Positions 1 through 14,100 of a DNA stretch of 64,000 bases are shown here, piece by piece. Every line of letters starts with the position of its first letter. Within the stretch, counting starts at the first letter, position 1. A program made the position numbers and the translations under genes. Below the pieces are notes generated by a model, which saw only the letters and a list, made by a program, of their open reading frames with translations, ran no database searches and had not been told where the DNA came from. The stretch spans positions 6,942,001 to 7,006,000 of the forward strand of contig NC_079889.1 in the NCBI RefSeq assembly GCF_029227915.1, written 5' to 3'. The stretch comes from Hydractinia symbiolongicarpus (lineage: Eukaryota > Cnidaria > Hydrozoa > Anthoathecata > Hydractiniidae).

Positions 1-152
1 GGTTTTCCTAAGCGCCATGGCCCTACAACACTCTTAACTGCGAGCACAGTCCATCAAAGGCTGTAATATGGCCTTTTGCAGTCTAATAAAGGCTTCACAA
101 ATAAATCACGTGGTTTCACCTGCCTGCACAGGTTACCGTTGGACTATTCCTA

Positions 153-3100
153 ACAGTCTCAATGCACTACAACGTTCCAAGAGGTTTTCCTTGGCGCTGT
201 GGCCTTACAACACTCTTAACTACGTGCACAGTCCTATAAAGGCCGTAATATGGCCTTTTGCAGTCCAATAAAGGCCGTAGACGTAAATCACGCAGTTTCA
301 GCTGCCTGCGCAGGTTACCATTGTACTAGTCGTTCCAGTCTCAATGCACTACAACGTCCTAAGTCATTTTCATCAGCGCCATCGCCTTAGAACGCTCTTA
401 ACTACGTGCACAATCCTATAAAGGCTGTAATATGGCCTTTTGCAGTCTAATAAAGGCCTCACACGTAGATCTATGGTTCCATCTGCCTGCGCAGCTTACC
501 ATTGGACTATTCCTTCCAGTCTCAATGCGCTACAACGTCCTAAGTCATTTTCATCAGCCCCATCGCCTTAGAACGCTCTTAACTACGTGCACAATCCTAT
601 AAAGGCTGTAATATGGCCTTTTGCAGTCTAATAAAGGCCTCACACGTAGATCACGTGGTTCCATCTGCCTGCGCAGGTTACCATTGTACTATTTCTTCCA
701 GTCTCAATGCACTACAACGTTCAAAGAGGTTTTTCTTAGCGCCATGGACTTACAACACTCTTAACTACGTGCACAGTCCTATAAAGGCCGCAATATGGCC
801 TTTTTCAGTCTAATAAAGGCCGCAGACGTAAATCACGCGGTTTCAGCTGCCTGCGCAGCTTACCATGGCTGTAATATGGCCTTTTGCAGTCTAATAAAGG
901 CCTCACACGTAGATCACGTGTTTCCATCTGCCTGCGCAGGTTACCATTGTACTATTCCATCCAGTCTCACTGCACTACAACGTTCCAAGATGTTTTCCTT
1001 AGCGCCATGGCCTTACAACACTCTTAACTACGTGCACAGTCCTATAATGGCTGTAATATGGTCTTTTGCAGTCTAATAAAGGCCTCACACGTAGAACACG
1101 TGGTTCCATTTGCCTGCACAGGTTACCATTGTACTATTTCTTCCAGTCTCAATGCGCTACAACGTCCCAAGTCATTTTCCTTAGCGCCATGGCCTTACAA
1201 CACTTCTAACTACGTGCACAGTCCTATAAAGGCCGTAATATGGCCTTTTGCAGTCTAATAAAGGCCTCACACGTAGATCACGTGGTTCCATCTGCCTGCG
1301 CAGGTTACCATTGGACTAGTTGTTCCAGTCTCAATGCTCTACAACGTCCCAAGTCATTTTCACTAGCGCCTCGACTTAGAACGCTTTTAACTACGTGCAC
1401 AGTCCTATAAAGGCTGTAATATGGCCTTTTGCAGTCTAATAAAGGCCTCACACGTAAATCACGTGGCTCCATCTGCCTGCGCAGATTACCATTGGACTAT
1501 TCCTTACAGTTTCAATGCACTACAACGTTCCAAGAGGTTTTTCTTAGCGCTGTGGCCTTACAACACTCTTAACTACGTGCACAGTCCTATAAAGGCCGTA
1601 ATATGGCCTTTTACAGACCAATAAAGGCCGTAGACGTAAATCACGCGGTTTCAGCTGCCTGCGCAGGTTACCATTGTACTAGTCGTTCCAGTCTCAATGC
1701 GCTACAACGTCCCAAGTCGTTTTCATTGGCGCCGTTGCTTTAGAACACTCTTAACTACGTTCACAGTCCTATAAAGGCTGCAATATGGCCTTTTGCAGTC
1801 TAATAAAGGCCTCACACGTAGATCACGTGTTTCCATCTGCCTGCGCAGGTTACCATTGTACTATTCCATCCAGTCTCAATGCGCTACAACGATCCAAGAG
1901 GTTTTCCTAAGCGCCATAGCCCTACAACACTCCTAACTACGTGCACAGTCCATCAAAGGCTGTAATATGGCCTTTTGCAGTCTAATAAAGGCTTCACAAA
2001 TAAATCACGTGGTTTCACCTGCCTGCACAGGTTACCGTTGGACTATTCCTAACAGTCTCAATGCACTACAACGTTCCAAGAGGTTTTTCTTGGCGCTGTG
2101 GCCTTAAAACACTCTTAACTACGTGCACAGTCCTATAAAGGCCGCAATATGGCCTTTTTCAGTCTAATAAAGCCGCAGACGTAAATCACGCGGTTTCAGC
2201 TGCCTGCGCAGCTTACCATGGCTGTAATATGGCCTTTTGCAGTCTAATAAAGGCCTCACACGTAGATCACGTGTTTCCATCTGCCTGCGCAACTTACCAT
2301 TGGACTATTCCTTCCAGTCTCAATGCGCTACAACGTCCCAAGTGGTTCTCCTTAGCGCTGTGGCCTTATAACACTCTTAACTACGTGCACAGTCCATTAA
2401 AGGCTGCAATAAGGCCTTTTGCAGTCTAATAAAGGCCGTAGACGTAAATCACGCGGTTTCAGCTGCCTGCGCAGGTTACCATTGTACTAGTCGTTCCAGT
2501 CTCAATGCGCTACAACGTCCCAAGTCGTTTTCATTGGCGCCGTTGCTTTAGAACACTCTTAACTACGTTCACAGTCCTATAAAGGCTGCAATATGGCCTT
2601 TTGCAGTCTAATAAAGGCCTCACACGTAGATCACGTGTTTCCATCTGCCTGCGCAGGTTACCATTGTACTATTCCATCCAGTCTCAATGCGCTACAACGA
2701 TCCAAGAGGTTTTCCTAAGCGCCATGGCCCTACAACACTCCTAACTACGTGCACAGTCCATCAAAGGCTGTAATATGGCCTTTTGCAGTCTAATAAAGGC
2801 TTCACAAATAAATCACGTGGTTTCACCTGCCTGCACAGGTTACCGTTGGACTATTCCTAACAGTCTCAATGCACTACAACGTTCCAAGAGGTTTTTCTTG
2901 GCGCTGTGGCCTTAAAACACTCTTAACTACGTGCACAGTCCTATAAAGGCCGCAATATGGCCTTTTTCAGTCTAATAAAGGCCGCAGACGTAAATCACGC
3001 GGTTTCAGCTGCCTGCGCAGCTTACCATGGCTGTAATATAGCCTTTTGCAGTCTAATAAAGGCCTCACACGTAGATCACGTGTTTCCATCTGCCTGCGCA

Positions 3101-6100
3101 GCTTACCATTGGACTATTCCTTCCAGTCTCAATGCGCTACAACGTCCCAAGTGGTTCTCCTTAGCGCTGTGGCCTTATAACACTCTTAACTACGTGCACA
3201 GTCCATTAAAGGCTGCAATAAGGCCTTTTGCAGTCTAATAAAGGCCGTAGACGTAAATCACGCGGTTTCAGCTGCCTGCGCAGGTTACCATTGTACTAGT
3301 CGTTCCAGTCTCAATGCGCTACAACGTCCCAAGTCGTTTTCATTGGCGCCGTTGCTTTAGAACACTCTTAACTACGTTCACAGTCCTATAAAGGCTGTAA
3401 TATGGCCTTTTGCAGTCTAATAAAGGCTTCACAAATAAATCACGTGGTTTCACCTGCCTGCGCAGGTTACCGTCGGACTATTCCTTACATTCTCAATGCA
3501 CTACAACGTTCCAAGAGGTTTTCCTTGGCGCTGTGGCCTTACAACACTCTTAACTACGTGCACAGTCCTATAAAGGCCGTAATATGGCCTTTTGCAGTCC
3601 AATAAAGGCCGTAGACGTAAATCACGCGGTTTCAGCTGCCTGCGCAGCTTACCATGGCTGTAATATGGCCTTTTGCTGTCTAATAAAGGCCTCACACGTA
3701 GATCACGTGTTTCCACCTGCCTGCGCAGGTTACCATTGTACTATTCCATCCAGTCTCACTGCACTACAACGTTCCAAGAGGTTTTCCTTAGCGCCATGGC
3801 CTTACAACACTTCTAACTACGTGCACAGTCCTATAAAGGCCGTAATATGGCCTTTTGCAGTCTAATAAAGGCCTCACACGTAGATCACGTGGTTCCATCT
3901 GCCTGCGCAGGTTACCATTGGACTAGTTGTTCCAGTCTCAATGCTCTACAACGTCCCAAGTCATTTTCACTAGCGCCGTCGACTTAGAACGCTCTTAACT
4001 ACGTGCACAGTCCTATAAAGGCTGTAATATGGCCTTTTGCAGTCTAATAAAGGCCTCACACGTAAATCACGTGGCTCCATCTGCCTGCGCAGGTTACCAT
4101 TGGACTATTCTTTCCAGTCTCGATGCGCTACAACGTTCCAAGTGGTTCTCCTTAGCGCTGTGGCCTTAGAACGCTCTTAACTATGTGCACAGTCCTATAA
4201 CGGCTGTAATATGGCCTTTTGTAGTCTAATAAAGGCATCACACGTAAATCACGTGGTTCCATCTGCCTGTGCAGGTTACCATTGGACTATTCCTTCCAGT
4301 CTCAATGCACTACAACGTTCCAAGAGGTTTTCCTTGGCGCTGTGGCCTTACAACACTCTTAACTACGTGCACAGTCCTATAAAGGCCGTAATATGGCCTT
4401 TTGCAGTCCAATAAAGGCCGTAGACGTAAATCACGCAGTTTCAGCTGCCTGCGCAGGTTACCATTGTACTAGTCGTTCCAGTCTCAATGCACTACAACGT
4501 CCTAAGTCATTTTCATCAGCGCCATCGCCTTAGAACGCTCTTAACTACGTGCACAATCCTATAAAGGCTGTAATATGGCCTTTTGCAGTCTAATAAAGGC
4601 CTCACACGTAGATCTATGGTTCCATCTGCCTGCGCAGCTTACCATTGGACTATTCCTTCCAGTCTCAATGCGCTACAACGTCCTAAGTCATTTTCATCAG
4701 CCCCATCGCCTTAGAACGCTCTTAACTACGTGCACAATCCTATAAAGGCTGTAATATGGCCTTTTGCAGTCTAATAAAGGCCTCACACGTAGATCACGTG
4801 GTTCCATCTGCCTGCGCAGGTTACCATTGTACTATTTCTTCCAGTCTCAATGCACTACAACGTTCAAAGAGGTTTTTCTTAGCGCCATGGACTTACAACA
4901 CTCTTAACTACGTGCACAGTCCTATAAAGGCCGCAATATGGCCTTTTTCAGTCTAATAAAGGCCGCAGACGTAAATCACGCGGTTTCAGCTGCCTGCGCA
5001 GCTTACCATGGCTGTAATATGGCCTTTTGCAGTCTAATAAAGGCCTCACACGTAGATCACGTGTTTCCATCTGCCTGCGCAGGTTACCATTGTACTATTC
5101 CATCCAGTCTCACTGCACTACAACGTTCCAAGATGTTTTCCTTAGCGCCATGGCCTTACAACACTCTTAACTACGTGCACAGTCCTATAATGGCTGTAAT
5201 ATGGTCTTTTGCAGTCTAATAAAGGCCTCACACGTAGAACACGTGGTTCCATTTGCCTGCACAGGTTACCATTGTACTATTTCTTCCAGTCTCAATGCGC
5301 TACAACGTCCCAAGTCATTTTCCTTAGCGCCATGGCCTTACAACACTTCTAACTACGTGCACAGTCCTATAAAGGCCGTAATATGGCCTTTTGCAGTCTA
5401 ATAAAGGCCTCACACGTAGATCACGTGGTTCCATCTGCCTGCGCAGGTTACCATTGGACTAGTTGTTCCAGTCTCAATGCTCTACAACGTCCCAAGTCAT
5501 TTTCACTAGCGCCTCGACTTAGAACGCTTTTAACTACGTGCACAGTCCTATAAAGGCTGTAATATGGCCTTTTGCAGTCTAATAAAGGCCTCACACGTAA
5601 ATCACGTGGCTCCATCTGCCTGCGCAGATTACCATTGGACTATTCCTTACAGTTTCAATGCACTACAACGTTCCAAGAGGTTTTTCTTAGCGCTGTGGCC
5701 TTACAACACTCTTAACTACGTGCACAGTCCTATAAAGGCCGTAATATGGCCTTTTACAGACCAATAAAGGCCGTAGACGTAAATCACGCGGTTTCAGCTG
5801 CCTGCGCAGGTTACCATTGTACTAGTCGTTCCAGTCTCAATGCGCTACAACGTCCCAAGTCGTTTTCATTGGCGCCGTTGCTTTAGAACACTCTTAACTA
5901 CGTTCACAGTCCTATAAAGGCTGCAATATGGCCTTTTGCAGTCTAATAAAGGCCTCACACGTAGATCACGTGTTTCCATCTGCCTGCGCAGGTTACCATT
6001 GTACTATTCCATCCAGTCTCAATGCGCTACAACGATCCAAGAGGTTTTCCTAAGCGCCATAGCCCTACAACACTCCTAACTACGTGCACAGTCCATCAAA

Positions 6101-8438
6101 GGCTGTAATATGGCCTTTTGCAGTCTAATAAAGGCTTCACAAATAAATCACGTGGTTTCACCTGCCTGCACAGGTTACCGTTGGACTATTCCTAACAGTC
6201 TCAATGCACTACAACGTTCCAAGAGGTTTTTCTTGGCGCTGTGGCCTTAAAACACTCTTAACTACGTGCACAGTCCTATAAAGGCCGCAATATGGCCTTT
6301 TTCAGTCTAATAAAGCCGCAGACGTAAATCACGCGGTTTCAGCTGCCTGCGCAGCTTACCATGGCTGTAATATGGCCTTTTGCAGTCTAATAAAGGCCTC
6401 ACACGTAGATCACGTGTTTCCATCTGCCTGCGCAACTTACCATTGGACTATTCCTTCCAGTCTCAATGCGCTACAACGTCCCAAGTGGTTCTCCTTAGCG
6501 CTGTGGCCTTATAACACTCTTAACTACGTGCACAGTCCATTAAAGGCTGCAATAAGGCCTTTTGCAGTCTAATAAAGGCCGTAGACGTAAATCACGCGGT
6601 TTCAGCTGCCTGCGCAGGTTACCATTGTACTAGTCGTTCCAGTCTCAATGCGCTACAACGTCCCAAGTCGTTTTCATTGGCGCCGTTGCTTTAGAACACT
6701 CTTAACTACGTTCACAGTCCTATAAAGGCTGCAATATGGCCTTTTGCAGTCTAATAAAGGCCTCACACGTAGATCACGTGTTTCCATCTGCCTGCGCAGG
6801 TTACCATTGTACTATTCCATCCAGTCTCAATGCGCTACAACGATCCAAGAGGTTTTCCTAAGCGCCATGGCCCTACAACACTCCTAACTACGTGCACAGT
6901 CCATCAAAGGCTGTAATATGGCCTTTTGCAGTCTAATAAAGGCTTCACAAATAAATCACGTGGTTTCACCTGCCTGCACAGGTTACCGTTGGACTATTCC
7001 TAACAGTCTCAATGCACTACAACGTTCCAAGAGGTTTTTCTTGGCGCTGTGGCCTTAAAACACTCTTAACTACGTGCACAGTCCTATAAAGGCCGCAATA
7101 TGGCCTTTTTCAGTCTAATAAAGGCCGCAGACGTAAATCACGCGGTTTCAGCTGCCTGCGCAGCTTACCATGGCTGTAATATAGCCTTTTGCAGTCTAAT
7201 AAAGGCCTCACACGTAGATCACGTGTTTCCATCTGCCTGCGCAGCTTACCATTGGACTATTCCTTCCAGTCTCAATGCGCTACAACGTCCCAAGTGGTTC
7301 TCCTTAGCGCTGTGGCCTTATAACACTCTTAACTACGTGCACAGTCCATTAAAGGCTGCAATAAGGCCTTTTGCAGTCTAATAAAGGCCGTAGACGTAAA
7401 TCACGCGGTTTCAGCTGCCTGCGCAGGTTACCATTGTACTAGTCGTTCCAGTCTCAATGCGCTACAACGTCCCAAGTCGTTTTCATTGGCGCCGTTGCTT
7501 TAGAACACTCTTAACTACGTTCACAGTCCTATAAAGGCTGTAATATGGCCTTTTGCAGTCTAATAAAGGCTTCACAAATAAATCACGTGGTTTCACCTGC
7601 CTGCGCAGGTTACCGTCGGACTATTCCTTACATTCTCAATGCACTACAACGTTCCAAGAGGTTTTCCTTGGCGCTGTGGCCTTACAACACTCTTAACTAC
7701 GTGCACAGTCCTATAAAGGCCGTAATATGGCCTTTTGCAGTCCAATAAAGGCCGTAGACGTAAATCACGCGGTTTCAGCTGCCTGCGCAGCTTACCATGG
7801 CTGTAATATGGCCTTTTGCTGTCTAATAAAGGCCTCACACGTAGATCACGTGTTTCCACCTGCCTGCGCAGGTTACCATTGTACTATTCCATCCAGTCTC
7901 ACTGCACTACAACGTTCCAAGAGGTTTTCCTTAGCGCCATGGCCTTACAACACTTCTAACTACGTGCACAGTCCTATAAAGGCCGTAATATGGCCTTTTG
8001 CAGTCTAATAAAGGCCTCACACGTAGATCACGTGGTTCCATCTGCCTGCGCAGGTTACCATTGGACTAGTTGTTCCAGTCTCAATGCTCTACAACGTCCC
8101 AAGTCATTTTCACTAGCGCCGTCGACTTAGAACGCTCTTAACTACGTGCACAGTCCTATAAAGGCTGTAATATGGCCTTTTGCAGTCTAATAAAGGCCTC
8201 ACACGTAAATCACGTGGCTCCATCTGCCTGCGCAGGTTACCATTGGACTATTCTTTCCAGTCTCGATGCGCTACAACGTTCCAAGTGGTTCTCCTTAGCG
8301 CTGTGGCCTTAGAACGCTCTTAACTATGTGCACAGTCCTATAACGGCTGTAATATGGCCTTTTGTAGTCTAATAAAGGCATCACACGTAAATCACGTGGT
8401 TCCATCTGCCTGTGCAGGTTACCATTGGACTATTCCTT
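153..8438. repeat. Higher-order repeat, two 4143-bp copies
   Basis: The stretch from about 153 to 4295 recurs from about 4296 to 8438 at a fixed offset of 4143 bp, with no differences in the stretches I compared, including the odd truncated monomers. Monomers inside one copy differ visibly from each other, so the large unit was duplicated recently, most simply by unequal exchange. Inside each copy there is also an 808-bp double repeat (1787-2594 and 2595-3402, and again at +4143). Exact borders are uncertain by tens of bases because neighbouring monomers are similar. Confidence 0.9.
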
Positions 8439-11142
8439 CCAGTCTCAATACGCTACAACGTCCCAAGTGGTTCTCCTTAGCGCTGTGGCCTTGTAACACT
8501 CTTAACTACGTGCACAGTCCATTAAAGGCTGTAATATGGCCTTTTGCAGTCTAATAAAGGCCTCACACGTAGATCACGTGTTTCCATCTGCCTGCGCAGG
8601 TTACCATTGTACTATTCCATCCAGTCTCAATGCGCTACAACGATCCAAGAGGTTTTCCTAAGCGCCATAGCCCTACAACACTCCTAACTACGTGCACAGT
8701 CCATCAAAGGCTGTAATATGGCCTTTTGCAGTCTAATAAAGGCTTCACAAATAAATCACGTGGTTTCACCTGCCTGCACAGGTTACCGTTGGACTATTCC
8801 TAACAGTCTCAATGCACTACAACGTTCCAAGAGGTTTTTCTTGGCGCTGTGGCCTTAAAACACTCTTAACTACGTGCACAGTCCTATAAAGGCCGCAATA
8901 TGGCCTTTTTCAGTCTAATAAAGCCGCAGACGTAAATCACGCGGTTTCAGCTGCCTGCGCAGCTTACCATGGCTGTAATATGGCCTTTTGCAGTCTAATA
9001 AAGGCCTCACACGTAGATCACGTGTTTCCATCTGCCTGCGCAACTTACCATTGGACTATTCCTTCCAGTCTCAATGCGCTACAACGTCCCAAGTGGTTCT
9101 CCTTAGCGCTGTGGCCTTATAACACTCTTAACTACGTGCACAGTCCATTAAAGGCTGCAATAAGGCCTTTTGCAGTCTAATAAAGGCCGTAGACGTAAAT
9201 CACGCGGTTTCAGCTGCCTGCGCAGGTTACCATTGTACTAGTCGTTCCAGTCTCAATGCGCTACAACGTCCCAAGTCGTTTTCATTGGCGCCGTTGCTTT
9301 AGAACACTCTTAACTACGTTCACAGTCCTATAAAGGCTGCAATATGGCCTTTTGCAGTCTAATAAAGGCCTCACACGTAGATCACGTGTTTCCATCTGCC
9401 TGCGCAGGTTACCATTGTACTATTCCATCCAGTCTCAATGCGCTACAACGATCCAAGAGGTTTTCCTAAGCGCCATGGCCCTACAACACTCCTAACTACG
9501 TGCACAGTCCATCAAAGGCTGTAATATGGCCTTTTGCAGTCTAATAAAGGCTTCACAAATAAATCACGTGGTTTCACCTGCCTGCACAGGTTACCGTTGG
9601 ACTATTCCTAACAGTCTCAATGCACTACAACGTTCCAAGAGGTTTTTCTTGGCGCTGTGGCCTTAAAACACTCTTAACTACGTGCACAGTCCTATAAAGG
9701 CCGCAATATGGCCTTTTTCAGTCTAATAAAGGCCGCAGACGTAAATCACGCGGTTTCAGCTGCCTGCGCAGCTTACCATGGCTGTAATATAGCCTTTTGC
9801 AGTCTAATAAAGGCCTCACACGTAGATCACGTGTTTCCATCTGCCTGCGCAGCTTACCATTGGACTATTCCTTCCAGTCTCAATGCGCTACAACGTCCCA
9901 AGTGGTTCTCCTTAGCGCTGTGGCCTTATAACACTCTTAACTACGTGCACAGTCCATTAAAGGCTGCAATAAGGCCTTTTGCAGTCTAATAAAGGCCGTA
10001 GACGTAAATCACGCGGTTTCAGCTGCCTGCGCAGGTTACCATTGTACTAGTCGTTCCAGTCTCAATGCGCTACAACGTCCCAAGTCGTTTTCATTGGCGC
10101 CGTTGCTTTAGAACACTCTTAACTACGTTCACAGTCCTATAAAGGCTGTAATATGGCCTTTTGCAGTCTAATAAAGGCTTCACAAATAAATCACGTGGTT
10201 TCACCTGCCTGCGCAGGTTACCGTCGGACTATTCCTTACATTCTCAATGCACTACAACGTTCCAAGAGGTTTTCCTTGGCGCTGTGGCCTTACAACACTC
10301 TTAACTACGTGCACAGTCCTATAAAGGCCGTAATATGGCCTTTTGCAGTCCAATAAAGGCCGTAGACGTAAATCACGCGGTTTCAGCTGCCTGCGCAGCT
10401 TACCATGGCTGTAATATGGCCTTTTGCTGTCTAATAAAGGCCTCACACGTAGATCACGTGTTTCCACCTGCCTGCGCAGGTTACCATTGTACTATTCCAT
10501 CCAGTCTCACTGCACTACAACGTTCCAAGAGGTTTTCCTTAGCGCCATGGCCGTACAACACTTCTAACTACGTGCACAGTCCTATAAAGGCCGTAATATG
10601 GCCTTTTGCAGTCTAATAAAGGCCTCACACGTAGATCACGTGGTTCCATCTGCCTGCGCAGGTTACCATTGGACTAGTTGTTCCAGTCTCAATGCTCTAC
10701 AACTTCCCAAGTCATTTTCACTAGCGCCGTCGACTTAGAACGCTCTTAACTACGTGCACAGTCCTATAAAGGCTGTAATATGGCCTTTTGCAGTCTAATA
10801 AAGGCCTCACACGTAAATCACGTGGCTCCATCTGCCTGCGCAGGTTACCATTGGACTATTCTTTCCAGTCTCGATGCGCTACAACGTTCCAAGTGGTTCT
10901 CCTTAGCGCTGTGGCCTTAGAACGCTCTTAACTATGTGCACAGTCCTATAACGGCTGTAATATGGCCTTTTGTAGTCTAATAAAGGCATCACACGTAAAT
11001 CACGTGGTTCCATCTGCCTGTGCAGGTTACCATTGGACTATTCCTTCCAGTCTCAATACGCTACAACGTCCCAAGTGGTTCTCCTTAGCGCTGTGGCCTT
11101 GTAACACTCTTAACTACGTGCACAGTCCATTAAAGGCTGTAA
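5927..11142. repeat. Second higher-order repeat, two 2608-bp copies
   Basis: About 5927-8534 recurs as about 8535-11142 at an offset of 2608 bp. The two copies are almost identical; I see single-base changes such as CCGTACAAC at 10552 against CCTTACAAC at 7944. This block overlaps the end of the 4143-bp duplication, so it arose after it. Beyond 11142 the monomers are individually divergent down to 17602, which marks this side as the older, less homogenised flank. Confidence 0.88.
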
Positions 11143-14100
11143 TAAGGTCTTTTGCAGTCTAATAAAGGCTTCACATATAAATCACGTGGTTTCACCTGCC
11201 TGCGCAGGTTACCGTTGGACTATTCCTTACAGTCTCAATGCACTACAACGTTCCAAGAGATTTTCCTTAGCGCCATGGCCTTACAACACTCTCAACTACG
11301 TGCACAGTCCATTAAAGGCTGTAATAAGGCCTTTTGCAGTCTAATAAAGGCTTCACAAATAAATCACGTGGTTTCACCTGCCTGCGCAGGTTACCGTTGG
11401 ACTATTCCTTACAGTCTCAATGCACTACAACGTTCCAAGAGATTTTCCTTAGCGCCATGGCCTTACAACACTCTCAACTACGTGCACAGTCCATTAAAGG
11501 CTGTAATAAGGCCTTTTGCAGTCTAATAAAGGCTTCACAAATAAATCACGTGGTTTCACCTGTCTGCGCAGGTTACCGTTGGACTATTCCTTACAGTCTC
11601 AATACACTACAACGTTCCAAGAGGTTTTCCTTGGCGCTGTGGCCTTACAAAACTCTTAACTACGTGCACAGTCCTATAAAGGCCGTAATATGGCCTTTTG
11701 CAGTCCAATAAAGGTCGCAGACGTAAATCATGCGGTTTCAGCTGCCTGCGCAGGTTACCATTGTACTAGTCGTTCCAGTCTCAATGCGCTACAACGTCCC
11801 AAGTCGTTCTCATTAGCGCCGTTGCCTTAGAACACTCTTAACTACGTTCCCAGTCCTATAAAGGCTGTAATATGGCCTTTTGCAGTCTAATAAAGGCCTC
11901 ACACGTAGATCACGTGGTTCCATCTGTCTGCGCAGGTTACCATTGTACTATTCCTTACAGTCTCAATGCGCTACAACGATCCAAGAGATTTTCCTTGGCG
12001 CTGTGGCCTTACAACACTCTTATTTACGTGCACAGTCCTATAAAGGCTGTAATACGGCCTTTTGCAGTCTAATAAAGGCTTCACAAATAAATCACGTGGT
12101 TTCACCTGCCTGCGCAGGTTACCGTTGGACTATTCCTTACATTCTCAATGCACTACAACGTTCCAAGAGGTTTTCCTTGGCGCTGTGGCCTTACAACACT
12201 CTTAACTACGTGCACAGTCCTATAAAGGCCGTAATATGGCCTTTTGCAGTCCAATAAAGGCCGTAGACGTAAATCACGCGGTTTCAGCTGCCTGCGCAGG
12301 TTACCATTGTACTAGTCGTTCCAGTCTCAATGCGCTACAACGTCCTAAGTCATTTTCATCAGCGCCATCGCCTTAGAACGCTCTTAACTACGTGCACAAT
12401 CCTATAAAGGCTGTAATATGGCCTTTTGCAGTCTAATAAAGGCCTCACACGTAGATCACGTGGTTCCATTTGCCTGCGCAGCTTACCATTGGACTATTCC
12501 TTCCAGTCTCAATGCGCTACAACGTCCTAAGTCATTTTCATCAGCGCCATCGCCTTACAACGCTCTTAACTACGTGCACAATCCTATAAAGGCTGTAATA
12601 TGGCCTTTTGCAGTCTAATAAAGGCCTCAAATGTAGATCACTTGGTTCCATCTGCCTGCGCAGGTTACCATTGTACTATTTCTTCCAGTCTCAATGCACT
12701 ACAACGTTCAAAGAGGTTTTTCTTAGCGCCATGGACTTACAACACTCTTAACTACGTGCACAGTCCTATAAAGGCCGCAATATGGCCTTTTTCAGTCTAA
12801 TAAAGGCCGGAGACGTAAATCACGCGGTATCAGCTGCCTGCGCAGCTTACCATGGCTGTAATATGGCCTTTTGCAGTCTAATAAAGGCCTCACACGTAAA
12901 TCAGGTGGTTCCATCTGCCTGCGCAGCTTACCATTGGACTATTCCTTCCAGTCTCAATGCGCTACAACGTTCCAAGAGGCTTTCCTAAGCGCCATGGCCT
13001 TACAACACTCTTAACTACGTGCACAGTCCTATAAAGGCTGTAATATGGCCTTTTGCAGTCCAATAAAGGCTGCAGACGTAAATCACGTGGTTTCACCTGC
13101 CTGTGCAGGTTAGCATTGGACTAGTTGTTCCAGTCTCAATGCGCTACAACGTCCCAAGTCATTTTCATTAGCGCGGTCGCCTTAGAACGCTCTTAAGTAC
13201 GTGCACAGTTCTATAAAGGCTGTAATATGGCCTTTTGCAGTCTAATAAAGGTCTCAAAAGTAAATCACGTGGCTCCATCTGCCTGCGCAGGTTACCATTG
13301 GACTATTCCTTCCAGTCTCAATGCGGTACAACGTTCCAAGTGGTTCTCCTTAGCGCTGTGGCCTTAGAACGCTCTTAACTACGTGCACAGTCCTATAAAG
13401 GCTGTAATATGGCATTTTGCAGTCTAATAAAGGTCGCAGACGTAAATCACGCGGTTTCAGCTGCCTGCACAGCTTACCATTGGACTATTCCTTCCAGTCT
13501 CAACGCGCTACAACGTTCCAAGAGGTTTTCCTAAGCGCCATGGCCTTACAACACTCTTAACTACGTGCACAGTCCTATAAAGGCTGTAATATGGCCTTTT
13601 GCAGTCCAATAAAGGCTGCAGACGTAAATCACGTGGTTTCACCTGCCTGCGCAGGTTAGCATTGGACTAGTTGTTCCAGTCTCAATGCGCTACAACGTTC
13701 CAAGTGGTTCTCCTTAGCGCTGTGGCCTTAGAACGCTCTTGACTATGTGCACAGTCCTATAAAGGCTGTAATATGGCCTTTTGCAGTCTTATAAAGGCCT
13801 CACACGTAAATCACGTGGTTCCATCTGCCTGCGCAGGTTACCATTGTACTATTTCTTCCAGTCTCAATGTACTACAGCGTTCAAAGAGGTTTTCCTTAGC
13901 GCCATGGCCTTACAACACTCTTAACTACGTGCACAGTCCTATAAAGGCCGCAATATGGCCTTTTGCAGTCCAACAAAGGCCGCAGACGTAAATCACGCGG
14001 TTTCAGCTGCCTGCGCAGGTTACCATTGGACTAATCGTTCCAATCTCAATGCGCTACAACGTCCCAAGTCGTTTTCATTAGCGCCGTTCCCTTAGTACAC

